Assembly: GCF_029873635.1 (NCBI RefSeq)
Contig: NC_080419.1
Span: 62,119,040 to 62,183,039, forward strand
Length of the DNA stretch: 64,000 nt
Reading direction: 5' to 3'
Source of the DNA: Malania oleifera
Taxonomy: Eukaryota; Streptophyta; Magnoliopsida; Santalales; Ximeniaceae
In this document: piece by piece, positions 23,290-34,590 of the stretch
Position numbering within the stretch: the first letter of the stretch is position 1
Layout of the letters: each line of letters starts with the position of its first letter
Program-made: the position numbers and the translations under genes
The notes under the pieces: model-generated
Seen by the model: only the letters and a program-made list of their open reading frames with translations
Databases searched by the model: none
What the model was told of the DNA's origin: nothing

Positions 23290-24311
23290 TCTTTGCTAAC
23301 CTTCACGAGGCACCTGATATCCACCTCAAAATGGTCTGGGAACCTATGCATAATTCGATGGCATCTAACACGATCGAGCCATATGGCCAAGCCTCCCACA
23401 ATGATAATAGACATTCTCCCCCAGCCGGCACTCACCAGGGGGCCTCCGTCCACATCTAAGACAAATGGCAGGAAGTTGTCCGCCCTAAAATCCCCCGTGC
23501 TCTACCATCTGCCTCTGGCCTCCACCAGATCTACCTCCTCTCCAAGGGCCTAGACTAGGACCCGCCTGAAAACTCGAGGGTACGGTCCTCTTCTTCTGAC
23601 TCTGCATCTCAGTCTCTCTCAACAAAATTTCCTCTGCTATAATAGCCCTAACAACCAACTTTGAGAAATCCTGAATCCTCAGTACTGCCACCTACCTGTA
23701 AATATCTCGCCTCAGGTTCCTCTCAAACATTCTTGCCTTTTTCACTTCATCGGGGACAACATATGGGCAGAAACGCGAGAGCTCGATAAATCTCGCAACA
23801 TACTGCTGGACAGTCATTGACCCCTGGGACAGACTTAGAAACTCTTGTACTCGAGCCTTTCTAATCAAGGCAGGATAATAACTATTGAAGAACACGTCCT
23901 TGAATCGTGCCCAGGTCATCAGCACTAAAATCGTTGTCTGCACCTCCAACAATCTAGTGGTCATTCACCGTCTCTCGGCTACCCCCGCCAGCCTATATGT
24001 AGCATATAAACTCTCTGCTCGTCCGTACAATGAAGTACTGTCAAGATCTTCTCCATTTCCTACATCCAATTCTCTGCAACTGTAGGGTCAACTGCTCTAG
24101 AGAACACTGGCGGGTTCATCTTTATAAATTTCTCTATGGTACACTCCTGAACTAGAGATGGACCTCCCTACTCTCTAGAGCTCTGCACTATCTCAGCCAT
24201 AACTTGCTGAGCCACACTACGTAACACATCATCTAAATCTCCACCTCCTGCGCCAGAAGAACCCGCTCCATCATCACCACTAGCATGAGCGCTACTACCT
24301 CCTGGGTCCAT
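23290..24311 (-). pseudogene. gypsy gag with zinc knuckle, broken
   Basis: The likely start is the ATG at 24311, giving MDPGGSSAHASGDDGAGSS, a common chromovirus gag beginning. In-frame stops interrupt at the points after SSRE and ENWM. The capsid core (23964-23692) has WARFKDVFFNSYYP, FLSLSQGSMTVQQYVARF and LSRFCPYVV. A basic, Gln/Gly-rich linker follows (23691-23485). The knuckle near 23380-23430 reads YYHCGRLGHMARSC, with the first Cys changed to Tyr and a stop right after. Confidence 0.88.
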
Positions 24312-24613
24312 CCTGCAACCATATAAAACACCGTTTCAGAGTCCTATTTCCTTACATACCTAAATTAGTCAACTAAAGCTCCAAATTCTGTATTAAATAT
24401 CCCTCCTGATCCTAACCCCAAATCACATCCCATGACCTAAATACATAACTCGTCGATAGTTTACCATGACTTTCCTGAAGTCATCACCCTAGGAAAAACA
24501 CAAAAACCCCCACGAAATCCTGTATCCAGATCACAAAACAAAACCTCAAATCTTTTCCTATATTCTCGTATAGTTTCCTACTACACTCTAAAGTCTATAG
24601 AACCTAGCAACCT

Positions 24614-24627
24614 CGGCTCTTATACCA
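24614..24627 (-). other. Primer binding site of the chromovirus
   Basis: Minus strand TGGTATAAGAGCCG, three bases from the LTR end, matches the initiator Met tRNA primer site with one mismatch (A for C). Confidence 0.85.
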
Positions 24628-26301
24628 AAATGTAATATCCTCAAAATTTCTCCATTTTTTTTTTAAATATCTATATAACCATACCTAAGCAGCGGAGACA
24701 TAAGTCATACAACCACATATACTATACAATATCAAAATTCTATACACACAGACTAAAGCAATAAAACATTTTCCTCCGATATCATCTACCTCAAAAATAC
24801 ATCTTTGTGCAAAACTTACCCTACAACCAGGGCAACAAAGTAATCACCCTATCTGCAAGCCTACTCTGCTCGCCTAGCTGGCTCACCTGAAAAATGGTAA
24901 AGTAATAGGGTGAGACGACGCTCAGTAAGTGAAAATATACTATTACTAGTGTGTGGCAACCGAGTCGTAAAACTATAACATTAATATATAAAACTGCATA
25001 ATCTGGAAAATATGTAAAACACATGTATAGTAGTTTAAAACATTTGTATCATCTAAACCTTATATCATTCATACTACTATATCATACTATATACGACAAA
25101 AGCAGTAAAACTGTATACATATACATATAAATAATTGTGCTCTTTCCCTGAGACTCTATATGTCATGATTCGACCCCTCATAACAGGATTGTGCGGCCCA
25201 TAGGCGGGACTTAACCTAGTTGGCCCTCCAGGAAAGTCACTATACTCTACACTACCTCAGCCCGGCCAAACTGCATACTCTCCTAGGCGCGGGACTGGCT
25301 GCTACTAAGTCAAATTGGCCCCCTCAACATAGTGAACTAGGGAGCTGCATACTCTTCGAGCGCAGTTGACAGTACCCACACACTATTTGAGATATGTGAT
25401 TGCACTCTATCTATATTAGCATCGATACCGTGCTCTGTATTTTGTATCTATACTGTATCTGTCTGTAACCTTTCCACAGGGATTTGATTTTATATATATA
25501 CCTACTATACTCTTTATACTATTTTTCATTATGTTTCCAAAATAACCATAACACTATATTTATGTACTGTAAATACTATAATATATGTAGCATCTTGATG
25601 CTATAACTATATAATCTGTCTGTATCTTCCATTTATAAAATCTATCTGTATACTCTAAGTGTTATGGCATTTAGGAAAACATAACTTTTTATATACACTG
25701 TATATATTGTTCTGAATAAATATCTATATACTGTTATATACATCTGTCTATGTAATCGTCTGAATAAAACTGTATATGTACACATATTCTATCTATATAA
25801 AATTTTCAAATATCTAACTATATCTGTATAACTTGAAATACTGAAAAACTGCATAAAATTCCATATCAATATCATGTACTCGGGCCACACATACTTTAAA
25901 AATTCATATTCTGTATAACATCGGGCAGATATATATAAAATTTCTGATAACATAAGTAAATCTCCTAGCATAGCATATTTCCCTTACCTTAAATCTGAAA
26001 AGCCTCTCACTGAACTCTAGCCCTACACCCGCAGGGTTATCCACTTAACACCCTGAAAACAACATCCCCTAGAACAAAACATCAGTATTTTCTTACCTGC
26101 AACATTTCTTATAACTATAAGGAAGGCATATTCTGAATAAAATACCTTACCCTGGATTTGGGATGAATTCCAAACCGCTTCCACCAATGATCAACTCCAG
26201 CAGTTTGGTAGAGAACTTCGCCAGGAGCATCGTGGTGGTCTCAGATCTTCAATCCGGCGAGAAATGGGGTCAGGATCGAAGAGAGGAGGGAGAAGCGTTT
26301 G

Positions 26302-26302
<1 letters not shown>

Positions 26303-26337
<35 letters not shown>

Positions 26338-26360
26338 TGTGAGTGAGTGAGTGAGTGAGT
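26303..26360. repeat. GA then GTGA microsatellite in the 5' LTR
   Basis: A run of gagaga units changes into gtgtgtgagtgagtgag. The other LTR has only about six GA units at 19254-19268, so this tract expanded after insertion. Confidence 0.9.
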
Positions 26361-26409
26361 TTGCGCTGAATTTTCAACAAAAAATTTGGGTTTCAACTAT
26401 TTATAGGGT

Positions 26410-26605
26410 TGGATTTGTCGACGAGACACATCATCTCATCGACGAGTCCTTAAGTAATTTTGTCGACGAACCCTACCTCCTCATCGATGAAATTCAGATT
26501 GTCCAAAAACCCCTCTTGGTATCTTCTCGTCGACAAGGCGTGACTTCATCGATGAGACCTACTTATGCGCTCGTCGACGAACTCGCTGTGTTCGTTGACG
26601 AGACC
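26410..26605. promoter_or_regulatory. U3 cluster of TCGTCGACGA-like palindromes
   Basis: Eight variants (for example near 26417, 26437, 26460, 26482, 26527, 26548, 26571 and 26591) lie in about 190 bp, upstream of the TATA box at 26398-26406 on the minus strand. The same cluster is at 19320-19470 in the partner LTR. Position suggests an enhancer, but this is inference. Confidence 0.55.
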
Positions 26606-26729
26606 CTTAGTAAAAAATTTTCGGGTTATTACATTCAAAGTGCAATGCGCTGCCTCCTTCTATTTCTGTTTCCATTTTCCTCCCTTTTTATTATTTAAAT
26701 ACCATTATTCTTCGGGTCGTTACACTAAG

Positions 26730-26865
26730 GCCCTTATACTTTAATGTTTTATGTAAGTTTGAGAATAGCATACTATGTCTGTGTGTAAGTGATGAGTGAC
26801 CATTACTTGCTAACCCATCAAGCCTTTTATAAGCTTTTCTTTTATTTACATTTATCCATATAATG
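26730..26865 (+). mobile_element. Short host segment between chromovirus and solo LTR (Tat/Ogre-like remnant)
   Basis: This AT-rich stretch continues the sequence cut at 17580 once the chromovirus is removed. No reading frame is recognisable. It ends with the taatg target site of the next insertion. Confidence 0.45.
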
Positions 26866-27183
26866 TGTAATAACCTAAAAAAAAAATTAATTAAAAAAAT
26901 TAATTAATTAATTAAAATTATTGATCAATTAATTAGTTAAACATTATTAAATTAATGTATTAAATAAACAAATAAAAAGAAATAGTATGAAAAATAAAAA
27001 ATTAAGACTAATTATTAATTAATTAATTAATTAAACATTATTGAATTAATTAATTAAACATTATTGAATTAATTAATTAATTAATTAAATAAAAGGAATA
27101 GTGTGGAAAAGGAAAAAATTGAAATAAAGATATATAAATATATATATATATTTATATATATCTACTTTAACTTATATACGCAG

Positions 27184-27318
27184 AGAGTGACTGAGAGAGA
27201 TGCAGAGAGGCTAAGATGGAATTGGATTTCAAATTGAAATCCAATCCATCTTACTACATTTAATATATATTATTTATATATATATATATCTACTTTAACT
27301 TATATTATATAATAACCT

Positions 27319-27353
<35 letters not shown>

Positions 27354-27420
27354 TAAAATTGGATTTCAATTTGAAATCCAATTCCATCTATAGCCTCTCT
27401 GCATCTTTCTCTGTCACTCT
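27184..27420. repeat. Inverted repeat (hairpin) inside the solo LTR
   Basis: Arm 27184-27245 (agagtgactgagagagatgc onward) is the near-perfect reverse complement of 27358-27420 (ending gcatctttctctgtcactct). Each arm is about 62 bp, and a 25-bp palindrome centred on aaattt lies within the inner part of each arm. The AT-rich loop is about 112 bp. Confidence 0.88.
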
Positions 27421-28711
27421 ATGCGTCCGTCTCTCGACCATTCTCACTCCTCCGTCCTCCTCCTATCTCTCCTCAATTTCGTCGGCCTAACGAGTGCCGA
27501 TTGGGAAATAGAAGGTACCGTTAGATTCCTAACTCCGCCATCGACATTTTTACTGGAGCAAATTTGTCGTGGGAGTGGCGTAGGTACCATTCCTGGGGTA
27601 AGGCAATTTTTCCCTAATTTCTCAATTTCTCCTTAGATACTTAGATCTTCAGTCAAATTGACGATCAGGCACCACCATGGGGTCCTAGTCGCGATTGTCG
27701 TCATTTTGGCTGGAGTAAATTTTCAATTGGGGTTTTCTAGGCCCCACTCCAAAGCGAGAGTGGGATTTGAAAATTTTGACAAATTGGTTATATTTGAGGG
27801 TATAACTGGTTATTTAGTATTTAAGGGCCTAGGAAATATTAACATAATATTTTATTTAGGATTAATTTAATGGAATTAGGATTTTTGATTCAAGGTCCAG
27901 GTGAGCGCCGCAGGTATTTTTCAGAGTCCCTGTTGGCGTAGTTCAAGAAACGAGGTAAGGGGAAAAATATGTATTAAACCAATTTTTTTATGAATTTAAT
28001 GGAAAATGAATTGTGTTATGTATACATGTATATGTTTCGGTTTGGGTTTAAAATGTCAATCCTTTAAATTATGCTTTCTGAGCCTAGGGCTGTTTTATTA
28101 GATACGTACATGTGACATTGAACTGATGAAAATGAAATATTTTTCAAAATAATTATGTAAGAAATTAAAGGTATTTTTTTCAGTATGTGAATGTTAAATG
28201 TGGGTTGGCTTATTTTATAAGGAATATATAAGAATTTTAATGCTAAATAGTGTGGCATGAGTAAATAGGAATATTGTGTGGAAATATATGTTAAATGTAT
28301 GAGATGCAGGTTAAGTGAGTAATACATTGAGAATGAAATATGATTTGAACTATGCTACTTGTGTGTGTTAATGCAACCATGTAAACAGCTGAAATATGCT
28401 GGGTAAAACAGCTGAAAGATGTTAGGTAAATGTATGACAACTAAAAAATGTTGGGTAAAACAGTTGAAAGATGTTGGGTAAAACAGCTAAAAAATGCTGG
28501 GTATGAAATGAAATGAAATGAAAATGGAAATGAATGAAATAGAAATGAAATGTGAAATGTGAAATGTGAACAATGTAAAATGGGAAAGAGTCACATAAAG
28601 TGAAATGAAATGAAAAGTAAAAGATGAAAACATGAACAGTTGAGAGATGCAGAATAATGGCAAACAAAATAATGTATTATGGTATTAGCAGTATTTATGC
28701 TAGTAAAACAT

Positions 28712-29040
28712 GTTACGTTTGGGCGAGGCAAACTCTTCACCCAAGGGCTTGCTAAGAAAGGTGAGTGCCCTGGTTATATCAGGTGTAGCAGTAGGCTGCA
28801 TAACATGTTAGGGTAGAGGGAAACTACTTGTATGGGCAGGTAGATTTCCTTGTTCTTGGGAGCCTTCACCGATAAACTTTTGTATGAACTGTGTGAGTAC
28901 GAGATCAATTTATCACTTGAGGACTTACTGAGTAAGGTGAGTGTCATGGTATGCTTTAACTGTGACCTTTGGGTTGCCTAGGTATTAGAGCAAAGGGATG
29001 CTACTTGTATGGGCAGGTAATCACCCCTATCCTTAGGTAA
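28712..29040 (+). repeat. Decayed tandem duplication in the solo LTR
   Basis: The block with ggcttgctaagaaaggtgag and ctacttgtatgggcaggta (28740-28840) repeats in weaker form at 28920-29020. It matches the cleaner duplication at 15048-15465. Confidence 0.6.
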
Positions 29041-29628
29041 TCTTGTGAGTAAAATGTCTTGCATGTGTTTGATTAGGATTAGAAAATGATTTCAGAGATT
29101 AAGTTAATGATTTTTAAATGATGAATAATATGTTGTTATATAAACTCATGTTAGCCACACGCTGTTTTAATATATTGTTTCTTCCTTTACTGAGATGCGT
29201 CTCACCCAAATATAAATGTATTTTTTTTTAGGACCTCCTTGAGATCGAGCTTAGAGAACTCAAGGTTTTATAGCATTTTTGGGGGAGATATAAGAAAAAG
29301 GGTATAAACATTTTAATGATGTTTTTGGGAATGCAAATATTTTATGTTTTATGTTTTAAGTCTTCTAGATATTATGAATGGTTGTGAAACATACTGATAT
29401 TGTGAATACTGAATATTTTTGGGAGATATGTGTATATATGGGAATACAGGTGGATGCATGGTTTATTATGGTATGTACATAGATTTAGAAAACTCTGGTA
29501 TTAAATTTGTTGGAAGATTATAATTATGATTTTCGCTGCGTACATGATATTAGAATGTAGATTGTCAGGTAAATGAATGGACTACTAGCACTCCGGGCCC
29601 ACTTAGGGGGTCAGGGCGTTACATAATG

Positions 29629-30531
29629 ACCTTAGGGAGGCCCCTAGTACCTCATTTTGCTAAGGAAAAGATAGAAATCAATATGAAGATAGGTCATCAT
29701 TCAACTATCCTTTTAAATAAATCTCATCCATTACTATCCCCATTTGAGCCTCAAGTATACTCTTTCCCAATTAGAGGAACACCCACACAGTGGGGCAAGC
29801 TATAGATGATTTATCCCTAAACTGGGCAAATTTTTCTTACTTCAATAGAAAAAAGAGAAATGAAGATAAAAAAAGGAAAGAAAGTGAAGATGAGAAAAGA
29901 ATGAAGGTAAATCAAAAAGAACAATTGAGAAAAAAGAAAAGAAACAAAGGACAAGAAAGAAAGAAAAGTGGAAGTAGCAAAGATGGGAAAGAAGATCAGA
30001 CGAATAAAGGAAAGAAAAGAAAGTGAGAAGGAGATTAGAAAAAGAAAGAAAAAGAGAAGAAGTAAAAGGTGATCCCCTAACATTTTTTTGACCCAAACAC
30101 ACAATGAACTTGAGCTTAATAATCCTTTCTTTCTTGACCCCAATAATCTAGCCCCATTAAAACCAAAGAGAAAGTCATTTTAGTTTGAGATCCATTTGAT
30201 CTTTAGCAAAGTGACATTGGTGGTTTGAACTACGTAAGGACCTAATCCCACACTAGGTACGTAGGCAACTTACTATAGAAGGTAAGATCAGTCCAACTTT
30301 TTACCAAATTTAGTCCAAACTTTTGTCAAGTTTAGTCCAACTTTTTTGCCAATTTTTAGCCAATGTGTTGCGAACTCTTGGCCAATCTATGGGTACTAAG
30401 GGGTTTGTGGTTTAACATCAGGTTTTTTGAGCCTAGTTTCTCATCTTTTCTCAAACCCCTAACGTAATGTCATTAAGTCCATCCTAATCTCATGAGTGTA
30501 GCATGGTACTCAGGCACACTTTGTAGAGACC
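29629..30531 (+). mobile_element. Tat/Ogre-like remnant, non-coding with purine-rich tract
   Basis: At about 30228-30271 is gaactacgtaaggacctaat followed closely by ggtacgtaggcaact, a paired ACTACGT...TACGTAGGCA phrase that I recall from Tat/Ogre gypsy elements. A purine-rich stretch (29845-30065) gives a spurious Lys/Glu-rich frame. The segment continues the host broken up by the neighbouring solo LTRs and ends at the cactt target site. Confidence 0.5.
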
Positions 30532-30587
30532 CAAAAAAATAATAACAAAAAATAACAAAAGAATTTTAAAAAGGGGCATTAGCAGGA

Positions 30588-30785
30588 ATTCGTCGACGAA
30601 CTCAGGGTTCTCGTCGACAAATGCCCTTATAGATTTCATCGACGAAGTACACGTGTCTCGTCGACGAGAAGATACTGAGAGCATGAAATTCAGGCCATTA
30701 AGGGTTCGTCAACGAACTCATTATCTTTGTTGACGAACACCCTTCTGCGGTTCATCGACGAGTATGCGTGTCTCGTCGACGAAGC
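30588..30785. promoter_or_regulatory. U3 cluster of TCGTCGACGA palindromes with TATA downstream
   Basis: Eight copies occur near 30590, 30611, 30637, 30657, 30703, 30728, 30752 and 30773. Three are perfect TCGTCGACGA and the others differ at one or two bases. CTATAAATAC follows at 30801-30810. Confidence 0.6.
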
Positions 30786-31474
30786 CACGTGGCCATCCGT
30801 CTATAAATACGCAAAAATCACATTTTCAATGAGGGTTTTAGGATTTTTCTGTTTCTCTCTCTCTCTCTCTCTAAATTTCAGTGCTTCTCCCTTCTCTCCT
30901 CAGATTCGGCTCTGTTTTTCCCCATTTCAACAATCATAAGTTACCACGTTGATCCTGGGGAGATTCTCTACAACTTAGCTGGAATAGATTTCTAATTTGG
31001 GAAGCTTGGGCACCATCCCAAAATCAAGGTAAGTAAGTAATTTTAGGGTTTATGTGCTTTTTTCGAATTTCAGAACCCAGAAAATGTGTTAGATGTTAAT
31101 ATACTGCGGTTTGAGTTGATTGAGCTGGGGTGAATGTGATTTCAGGATTTGGAGTTTGGAATGTTGTAGGCGTAATTTAGGGCTTTTAATAGGCTTAACG
31201 GGAAACAAGTAAGGGAATAGATTAAATCAAGTAATTTCACAAATTTATTTATAAATTAATGTATTTTGGGAATACTGGTGTTGAACAGAGAAAAAGATTT
31301 TATAGCATGTTATAGTATAATACAGAGTAGAACTCACTTGTGTGACATAAGTATAAATTTAATAACAGTATGTTAGAAATGTTATTATTTTATAGAATAA
31401 GTACGACTTTACAGTAATTTTTAGAAGATCATAAACAGTACAGATGTTAAAGATATTTCCAGTATATTATGATA

Positions 31475-31555
31475 TGATAGCCGGTGCAGATGCCAAGATA
31501 TGTTAGCCGGCGCAGATGCCAAGATATGACAGCTGGCACAGATGCCGAGATCAGT
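31475..31555 (+). repeat. Three tandem copies of a ~28-bp unit
   Basis: The unit is agccggtgcagatgccaaga plus tatgtt, with small changes in each copy. It lies in the R/U5 part of the solo LTR. Confidence 0.8.
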
Positions 31556-31658
31556 TTTATTATGATGATTTATTTAGAAAATATGAAATGACAGTTTTTA
31601 TTTAGAAATATGTAAAAGCTAGATCTTATTTCAGAAATGTAAAAATATTATTTACGTA

Positions 31659-31694
<36 letters not shown>

Positions 31695-32707
31695 ACAAAA
31701 CCCGAATGGTTACGTGTGTTAAGAGCACAGTACCATAGCTAGCTAATCAAATCGGTGTAGTAGGATACCCACTGCGTGCTAACCCTCAGAAATTGTCAAT
31801 GAGTAGGCTAGGTGGACCAAATTGGGTATAGCCGACAGTGCAACCACACTATTTAGGAAGTGTGGGTCAGTGGCTGATTAGCCCAAAAGTGTAGGCAGTG
31901 TAGTAAGATACCCACTGTGTTACTAACCCGTTAGAGGTTTGACGGTGTAGTAGGATGGGTAGGCCAGGTTGGGTGGGCAATCGTGCTTATTTATGTCATG
32001 TTTGACTTAACCTAATAGGCTAGCTAGCGTTAAGTCCAGCTTACGGGCTACACAACCTGGAACATAAGGGGTGGAGTCATGATACACAGATATACATCCA
32101 GGGTATAATTTCAGTGAAATATAGATTTAGCAAGTGATTTTTAAAGATATGAAAATCCATTATGATATAGTACGAATCTGTTTAAAACTAGAGATTTTCA
32201 TGTATTACCAATTACAACTTAAGATGTATTACAGTTATATAACTTGTAGTATATGTTTATATGATAAAACTCACATTGCCACACAATGATATTAGTCTAT
32301 TTCCCTTACTGAGAGGTGTATCACCCTAACATTATAAATATTTCAGGACATCTCGATAGATGTGTGGAGCGAGCTCCGTGATAGAGGAGTTCATTGGTTT
32401 TACCCCAGTTGCAGGGTAAGTATGTGTGTCGGGGACAGGATGGACTTTTGGGGAAAATAAGTGTATATGTAGAAATAGTGAAACTTTGGTATTGTATATA
32501 TGTTAAGTGTATTATGGTTCCACTGCTTAGGTGACATATATGTGTAAACAGGTAAATCCCCGATACCTATGGGTCCAAGTTGACTTTGACTGTGTAATAT
32601 GGAATCAGAGTATTAATGATGTGTAAAAAAAAAGTATAGCAGAAAATTAAGGTCATTACACGCTTGCTCAAAGATCACAATTTGAGGCCAAACAAGGAAA
32701 ACCAAGG

Positions 32708-34590
32708 TGTAATGACCCGAAGAATAATTGTATTTAAATAATTAAGAGAGAGGAAAAATGGAAATAATAGAAGGCAGCAACAAACTTCGTCGACGAGAAA
32801 ATACCAAGAGGATGTTTTGGGCAAATATGAATTTCATCGACGAGGGGGAGAGTTCTTCAACGAGATGCCTTCTTAACCTCGTCGACAAGGTGACATGGCT
32901 CGTCAACGAAGCCCATGGTATAAATAGACTTAAACACGGATTTTTACGCAGGAAAATCAGAAAATCTCTTCCCTCTCTCTCCTCTACGGTTTCCCTTCCT
33001 TCTCTCTTCGATTATGGCTCTGTTAGTCACCAAATTGACGATCTGAGGCTACCAGAATGCTTCTAGGGAAGTTCTCTCTAAGTCTTCCGGAGCGGATCGT
33101 TGATGGGACAAAATTGGATTTCATCCCAAATTCAAGGTAAGGCCTTTTATGCAATATTTGCCTTTCAAGCAATTGTAGGAAATGTAGTAGTCGAAAAAAT
33201 AGTGATATTTTGTTCTGGTAAATGTTGCTTTCAGGGTGTTGAGTGGGGAACCCCGCAAGTGTAGGACCTGTCACAGTAGGAGATTTTAGTAGGAATCAGG
33301 TAAGGGAAATATGCTATGCTAGGAAACCTTATTATGATTTCAGTACAAATTATATGTTTTCATTGAATTATTGTTCACATCATAAATATAGTTTTTAGAA
33401 CCCGATAACAGGGATATTTAGTTGTGTGGCATGAGTTGAATATTAGATTAACACTAAATTTATACAGTTTTCAGAATACCATGATTTATAGTATACATAT
33501 AGAAACCTGTATTTCATAACATTCTCAGAGTATTATGATATACCAATTTCAGAACCATAACATTCAGTTATCACAGTTAATCAAATATTTCAGTTATTCA
33601 GTTAAGCAGATACCTCAGATATTCAATTATTATAGTTTATTCAGATCAGTTTATATAATGTTATGATTATTTCAGTTGTTACAAAATCATAGTAAAAGCA
33701 GTATTTTAGAAATATCAGTTATTTATATATAGTATCAGACCCTGATGGACCACATTCAGCCAGCAGAGCACAGTACCGTAGCTATATTCAATTCAGAGTG
33801 CTACCACTACTCAGATAATATATGGTATTCAGAAGTCGATCGTGCCTATGTTGTGGATAGGCTCCCCATTAGATATGGGTTGAGGAGGCCGATATGACTG
33901 TTGGAGCTCAATTGACTTACCCTGGTCGGCCAGCCAGGTTAGGTCCCTCCTTCGGGCCACACAACCCTATCATGAGGGGTTAAATCATGACTTTCAGTTA
34001 TCCATCCAGGGAATTTTCTCAGTTAGTATGATCAGTTTTTGCAGAAAATAGTCTTACCTATAAATATTAGCAGTATTATGAAAATAATTTTCAGAAAAAT
34101 CAGTTTATGTTAAACAACATAGGTATGATTTATTTTGCAGCAGGTATACAGGTTTTATTTAGTTGTGTTAGTTATGGTATTTTTCTAAATCAGATTTTAC
34201 AAGCATGTAACTCACTTGCCACACACTAGCAATAGCATATTTCGTCTTACTGAGCGTCGTCTCATCCCAATAAATTGACATTTTTCAAGTGATCCAATTA
34301 AGCGAGCAAATCAGGCTCACAGGTAGAAGGGCTACAGTGCTGCCCTGTCAGCATGGTGAGTCTTTTTGGGGAGGAGAGTATTTTTGTATAGCCTTGTTCG
34401 ATGGTATATGTGTATTTTGAGAATAGTCTAGCACTCTAGTATTGTATTGTATATATGTGGTTGTGGATTCATGTGAACTCAGCTTCTCGCTGCTTAGGTT
34501 ATAGTTAGATTTATATCAACAGGTAATAGAGCAGTGTAAATATCAGTTTATATGTATATTAAAAAAAAAATTACTTAGCAGGTCGTTACA
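32708..34590 (+). mobile_element. Solo LTR, 1.88 kb, with TCGTCGACGA cluster
   Basis: It begins TGTAATGACCCGAAG and ends GGTCGTTACA. A perfect target duplication caagg (32703-32707 and 34591-34595) flanks it, with no internal region. The start resembles the chromovirus LTR start (TGTAACGACCCGAAG on its own strand), so the two belong to related families. Five TCGTCGACGA-like palindromes lie at 32786-32910 and TATAAATAG at 32918-32926. Only 47 bp of host sequence separates it from the previous solo LTR. Confidence 0.9.
32786..32910. promoter_or_regulatory. U3 cluster of TCGTCGACGA-like palindromes with TATA downstream
   Basis: Copies are near 32788, 32834, 32853, 32879 and 32899. TATAAATAG starts at 32919. 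The arrangement is the same as in the neighbouring families. Confidence 0.55.

Larger units (their letters stand above)
17581..26724 (-). mobile_element. Ty3/gypsy chromovirus (Tekay/Del-like), complete but degenerate
   Basis: The 9144-bp element is flanked by a perfect 5-bp target duplication ctaag (17576-17580 and 26725-26729). It has LTRs of 2011 and 2094 bp, a primer site, a polypurine tract, and on the minus strand gag, protease, reverse transcriptase, RNase H, integrase and a C-terminal chromodomain-like region. RT/RNase H preceding integrase shows it is gypsy. The polyprotein is split by many stops, so it is not autonomous. It lies in the Tat/Ogre-like remnant, which is older. Confidence 0.95.
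24631..26724 (-). repeat. 5' LTR of the chromovirus
   Basis: This 2094-bp LTR would be the working promoter. It is longer than its partner owing to an expanded GA/GTGA tract at 26303-26360 and an extra TCGTCGACGA-containing piece near 26417-26440. The TATA box is on the minus strand at 26398-26406 (CTATAAATA). Confidence 0.93.
26866..29623 (+). mobile_element. Solo LTR, 2.76 kb
   Basis: It begins TGTAATAACC and ends GGGCGTTACA. The flanks carry a perfect 5-bp target duplication taatg (26861-26865 and 29624-29628), with no internal region, so this is a recombined solo LTR. It contains AT-rich ttaattaa repeats (26890-27080), a large inverted repeat (27184-27420), AAATG-rich simple sequence (28500-28600) and the duplicated block also present at 15023-15916. 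The ends match gypsy-type LTRs. No gene is visible inside. Confidence 0.88.
30532..32660 (+). mobile_element. Solo LTR, 2.13 kb, with TCGTCGACGA cluster
   Basis: It runs from TGTAGAGACCC to GGTCATTACA, with flanks cactt (30527-30531) and cgctt (32661-32665), a target duplication with one mismatch. U3 has eight TCGTCGACGA-like palindromes at 30588-30785 and a TATA box at 30801-30810. It also carries a three-fold ~28-bp tandem repeat (31475-31555), an (AT)n tract (31667-31692) and the usual three-prime phrase ttactgagaggtgtatcacc. No coding region is seen. Confidence 0.85.

Noticed and set aside
26351..26698. + strand ORF of 115 codons, with a related one at 19153-19461
   Set aside because: Both run antisense through the LTR U3 and its palindrome cluster. 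The repeated VDE words come from TCGTCGACGA units.
29790..30143. Lys/Glu-rich ORF and its Phe/Leu/Ser-rich antisense ORFs
   Set aside because: They are products of a purine-rich low-complexity tract in a decayed retrotransposon, with no recognisable domain.
30588..30785. Regularly spaced TCGTCGACGA repeats resembling a CRISPR array
   Set aside because: Repeats are only about 10 bp, imperfect and palindromic, spacers vary, and the array lies in the U3 of a solo LTR in a plant genome. It is treated as an LTR motif cluster.
32758..33066. + strand ORF of 102 codons after the LTR start
   Set aside because: It spans U3, TATA and R of a solo LTR and its content is set by the palindrome cluster. 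No domain.
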